Shown here: piece by piece, positions 62,001 through 64,000 of the stretch | How the letters are laid out: each line of letters opens with the position of its first letter | Position numbering within the stretch: the first letter of the stretch is position 1 | Assembly: GCA_036937835.1 (NCBI GenBank) | Contig: CM072876.1 | Span: 5,017,001 to 5,081,000, forward strand | Direction: 5' to 3' | DNA: 64,000 nucleotides | DNA from: Pampus argenteus | Taxonomy: Eukaryota; Chordata; Actinopteri; Scombriformes; Stromateidae | The notes under the pieces: generated by a model | What the model was told of the DNA's origin: nothing | What the model saw: only the letters and a program-made list of their open reading frames with translations | Databases searched by the model: none | Translations under genes and position numbers: made by a program

Positions 62001-62111
62001 ACTCACTCCTGGGCTCACGTGGTCCGTCCACGGTGACCTTTATGGCTCGGTGGTAAGTGGCCACTTGTGGTGGGTTGGTGAATACTGTGATTGTCAGGGT
62101 GAAGCTCTTGC
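46611..62111 (-). CDS. runx2: runx2, Runt-related transcription factor 2 (3' part, four exons; upstream exons beyond the right edge)
   Basis: Exons in transcript order: 62007-62111 (105 bases, end of the Runt domain: GKSFTLTITVFTNPPQVA, RAIKVTVDGPREPR), 51652-51819, 49807-49968 and 46611-47089. All GT-AG with compatible phases; 304 residues lie in the window. After the Runt domain come RRHRQKLEDPPKTGLFSDRL, a Pro/Ser/Thr-rich activation region, DPRQSQSSPPWSYEQTYPSYL, the nuclear-matrix/SMAD-binding stretch with HYHTYLPPPYPGS (PPPY is a WW-domain ligand), and the terminal VWRPY that recruits Groucho/TLE corepressors. PATFTYTPPVTS, STPYLYYG and SPTVLNPGGRMDE fit RUNX2 rather than RUNX1 or RUNX3. 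RUNX2 binds TGYGGT with CBF-beta and directs osteoblast and chondrocyte differentiation. The two alternative 5' starts and the rest of the Runt domain are outside the window. Which fish duplicate (a or b) this is cannot be told here. Confidence 0.95.
47090..49806. other. runx2: runx2 last intron
   Basis: 2.7 kb. It contains a TG run at 47628-47652, a G-rich GGGGGTGGTGG segment after it, TG/GA tracts at about 47837-47910, C-rich clusters near 48041-48066 and a TG run near 48624-48645. No coding exon recognised. Confidence 0.55.
49969..51651. other. runx2: runx2 intron with paired RUNX sites
   Basis: 1.7 kb AT-rich intron between the 168-base and 162-base exons. Apart from a purine-rich tract next to the downstream exon and the paired RUNX motifs listed separately, nothing stands out. 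Confidence 0.55.
50563..50588 (+). promoter_or_regulatory. Tandem RUNX-binding motifs in a runx2 intron
   Basis: AACCACAAAT occurs twice, at 50563-50572 and 50579-50588, spaced 16 bases start to start. AACCACA is the RUNX core site. A candidate autoregulatory element by motif only; single sites are common by chance, but the exact ten-base direct repeat is less so. Confidence 0.35.
51820..54856. other. runx2: Large runx2 intron, left part
   Basis: Part of the 10.2 kb intron preceding the last Runt exon. Mixed sequence with a CT run near 53022-53035, an AT run near 54562-54577 and no exon recognised. A patch at about 52100-52150 (GCTAATTAGCAAAAAACTC) has homeobox-type TAATTA cores. Confidence 0.5.
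54857..55223. mobile_element. Terminal-inverted-repeat MITE with TTAA flanks
   Basis: A 359-base element (54861-55219) starts AAGGAATAGTTCAACATTTTG and ends with the diverged inverse (CAAAACAGTAAACTATTTCT), flanked on both sides by TTAA (54857-54860 and 55220-55223). Internal phrases (AGCATAAAGACTGGAAACAG, TTAGCCTGGCTCT, GTGAGCTTTACTGGTGCTGGTGG) match my memory of a MITE very common in percomorph fish. No coding capacity. The TTAA flanks suggest piggyBac-type mobilisation, but the termini are not the canonical CCC. Confidence 0.8.
55755..56070. repeat. Purine tract followed by a long (CA)n array, runx2 intron
   Basis: Plus-strand purine-rich DNA at about 55755-55906, then CA runs at 55991-56007 and 56015-56070, the latter among the longest dinucleotide runs in the window. 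Frames of 60-160 codons here are Thr-His, Cys-Val or Arg/Glu low complexity and are not genes. Confidence 0.9.
57178..57625 (+). mobile_element. Composite fish interspersed repeat with hAT-like terminal motif (copy 2, inverted relative to copy 1)
   Basis: Contains CAGTGGTTTCCAACCG at about 57332 and is homologous, in opposite orientation, to 11315-11690. Shared text includes TTTAACACAATGG, TTAACAGCTCCACCAAAT, AATATTTCACCAAAAAT and TCCCATTAATCATCTCAC. Upstream, GAGTATTTCCATTTGATGCTAC is also typical of this fish repeat family. No second terminus is visible on its right side, so it is truncated. Ends are estimates. Confidence 0.7.
57626..60327. other. runx2: Large runx2 intron, middle part
   Basis: Contains TG/CA runs (58021-58038, about 58784-58802, 58981-59034, the last with CG steps). 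Mixed sequence otherwise; no exon or RNA gene recognised. Confidence 0.5.
58981..59034. repeat. Alternating purine-pyrimidine (CA/CG) tract
   Basis: A CA run with GCGC and ACGC steps, alternating purine and pyrimidine except at one TC interruption, a composition prone to left-handed Z-DNA. It is in the runx2 intron. Confidence 0.75.
60328..60598 (+). other. Two G-quadruplex-type clusters in a runx2 intron
   Basis: G-runs at 60328-60370 (GGG, GGGGGGG, GGGGG, GGGGG, GGG, GGGG, GGG) and 60567-60598 (GGGG, GGG, GGG, GGG, GGG and a final GGG) meet the four-tract rule with short loops. The G-rich strand is opposite to the runx2 sense strand, so it is the template. Confidence 0.65.
61134..61549. 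mobile_element. Old MITE with terminal inverted repeats
   Basis: Left end GGCTGCATTCAAAACCACC and the inverse of the right end GGCTGTGTTTGGAACCGCC agree except at transition-type differences; both continue into CTACTA. Internal sequence has no coding capacity. No clear target-site duplication seen. The inverted CTACTATAC style is typical of a non-autonomous DNA transposon group found widely in fish. Confidence 0.65.
61550..62006. other. runx2: runx2 intron adjacent to the Runt-domain exon
   Basis: Short stretch between the MITE and the donor of the 105-base Runt exon. It contains no distinct feature. Confidence 0.5.
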
Positions 62112-64000
62112 CTGTGGTGACATCAAACAACATCAAATGACATCCACAGAGACAATGACCTGCATTCATTGCTAAACCATCCCCAAGTCACAAGTGTGGT
62201 TCTGCTCACATAATAGCCAATACAAACTGGAAAAAAAAAACGACTTTAAGGATTAAGGGTTTAGGATTAACGACAAAATAAATTGGATGTTTGAAAGAGT
62301 CTATTTAGGTTCTTTGGCAGATTGGAAGATTGACTGAATGAGCCAATTTCTTGTTATCCAGACTTTTCTCCCTGTCCAACACAGTGCGAGTGGGCGAGAG
62401 GCATTTTAATAGTCACTTCCTTTCTTGATAATCCCCAGCAGTTGCTGCCTCGGTTTTGAGTGCGTGTCTGTATAAGTGTGTATGTTCCTATGTGCATGCA
62501 CAAGGAATGCTATGAATCAGAGCGCAACAGCCAAGTCAGCAGCAGCACTAACATCTGAGGCATGCAGACGCATCACGTAACCATGGCTACATACAAGGAA
62601 ACAGGAAGTGGGGGGCAGGTTGCTGCAGCGACTCATCGGAGCAGCTGTCCATTCTGTCGCAGCCATCTACCCGTGCGTGTCTTACCCTCTTCCGCTCCAG
62701 CTCAGTATAAACATGCCTTTCAAAGCAGCGATGAGTCGGGGAGATAGCAGATCACAGATGCAACAGGTGTCCCACATACCTGATTTGAGGGGCATAGGGG
62801 TGAAGCAGCGCTGGCTCAAACTAGTGATCTGGGATAAAGTGGAACACCTAGTGCGTCACCTTCCTGCACTCTCTGCCATCATCGCCGCTGTCATCTGTTA
62901 CCTGTGATCCATCTAATTCAAGGCAATCCTGCACACTACTATACTATTAAGTATAATGACGTTATCAACAGTATCTGGTTACTCTGGGTTACCTGTCCTA
63001 TCAATCCTCGCTGTCATCATACTGTGGCACCATTTCAGCCCGTAACTGTCGAGCCTTGTTCAGCTCTGTTGGCTCTCTCTGTGCATGACTTTTAGCTATC
63101 TAACATCCTATCTTGTACTTATCTCTGTCATTGCAGGGTATTCATTTCAGACACCTTGTAGTCTGATCTCCCCTGGCTCCTATGTCACTTCCTGTGACTA
63201 GATTCTGTGTCACAGCGAAAGGACGCACACAAGGTCTCCGTGGCAACAGGTCCACCACTCTCTATACTTTGTCACCCCTCATATCCCCTGCACCATCCTG
63301 GTCTTACTGCTAATTATGACGACACAGCAGAGAAGTAAACTGAGATGAAAGGTCACGGCAGCACTGGTGGAGCTGCTGACAGGCCTTATCACCATCAACT
63401 TATCATAGGCGACTCTCTTAAAAAAAAAAAGTCTCACGAGAAAATATTTCCAGAAAGCTCGGAGAGGATGAATAAGTGAGGAGAAAAGAGAAGACACCCT
63501 CAGTGCCAAATTTCTAACTGTAAATAAGATGATTTAGCAACAAGACAGCGAATTATGCAAAAAAAATATTTAGCAATGCCAAATATTCAGGGAATGCAAT
63601 TTGCTGCGTCGCTCCCTGACAGCCTGAGGATATGTGCAGAGAGTGATCAGCCTGGGAGCTGCAGCACCACCCAGCATTTTTATAAGCCTGAACTGAGCTG
63701 GGTCATGTCAGGTGAACATCACGATGAAAGAAAAGGATGAAAAAAATAAGACTTATTTCCTCTTGTCAATACAATATTTTTCTATGCAGCTGACGCACAT
63801 CCTGTCTTTGTCCCGAAAAAAAAAACCAAGGACCCTCATTTAAAGGCAAAAAGAGTGGTAGCAATATGATTCACCACTCCGACTTTTGGGAGACGGGCAG
63901 TAGGATCTGAGCCTGGAGTTAGAGAGATCATTATGTGGTTGCCACGTAGGGAATGTGACCACTAATCCACACCACTGAACCTAATAGCGCCTACTGAGTA
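62112..64000. other. runx2: runx2 intron upstream of the last Runt exon, to the right edge
   Basis: No further Runt-domain exon (for example one encoding ARFNDLRFVGRSGR) was found, so the preceding exon must lie beyond 64000. The stretch has short poly-A runs and no gene. Confidence 0.55.

Noticed and set aside
46611..62111. Assignment to runx1 or runx3 instead of runx2
   Set aside because: The C-terminal text (PATFTYTPPVTS, STPYLYYG, SPTVLNPGGRMDE) follows RUNX2, and neighbours clic5 and enpp5 match the RUNX2 locus.
1..64000. CRISPR array, prophage, toxin-antitoxin or other bacterial-type system
   Set aside because: The DNA is vertebrate nuclear sequence; the regular repeats are microsatellites without spacers, and no bacterial genes are present.

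Overview
This 64 kb window is nuclear DNA from a bony fish, most likely a percomorph teleost. The evidence is short vertebrate coding exons with GT-AG introns, dense CA/GA/AT microsatellites, fish-type inverted-repeat transposons, and proteins closest to vertebrate developmental genes. No bacterial-style operon, CRISPR array, rRNA or tRNA was recognised. Gene names come from recalled human proteins, not from a search.

Layout, left to right. (1) Positions 1-8940, minus: the 5' part of phip (N-terminus and first WD40 repeats), running off the left edge, with its promoter at about 8.9-9.3 kb. (2) About 9.3-13.2 kb: intergenic AT-rich sequence with a fish repeat at about 11-11.8 kb. (3) 14082-18985, minus: a complete six-exon hmgn3 with a C-tract-bearing 3' UTR and a promoter holding a ladder of CCAAT boxes. 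(4) About 19.4-22.8 kb: head-to-head intergenic space. (5) 23762-26223, plus: complete three-coding-exon enpp5. (6) 28261-36846, plus: complete clic5 with two alternative first exons, a long acidic N-terminus (CLIC5B type) and a short one (CLIC5A type). (7) About 37.1-43.8 kb: convergent intergenic region with a dispersed repeat pair. (8) 43.8-62.1 kb and beyond, minus: the 3' half of runx2, with the last Runt-domain exon, three C-terminal exons ending in VWRPY and an inferred 2.8 kb 3' UTR. Its introns carry several transposon remnants, long CA tracts, a G-rich cluster and a pair of RUNX sites.

The genes are not an operon. They are a synteny block: in human, RUNX2-CLIC5-ENPP4-ENPP5 lie on 6p and PHIP-HMGN3 on 6q, and here the two groups are adjacent, in matching relative orientations and with no enpp4 between enpp5 and clic5. 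I see no previously undescribed system. The points most worth a second look are the Ala-to-Glu change in the HMGN3 nucleosome-binding core, the conserved dual-promoter design of clic5, the hmgn3 CCAAT ladder, the synteny junction with missing enpp4, and the structured repeats.
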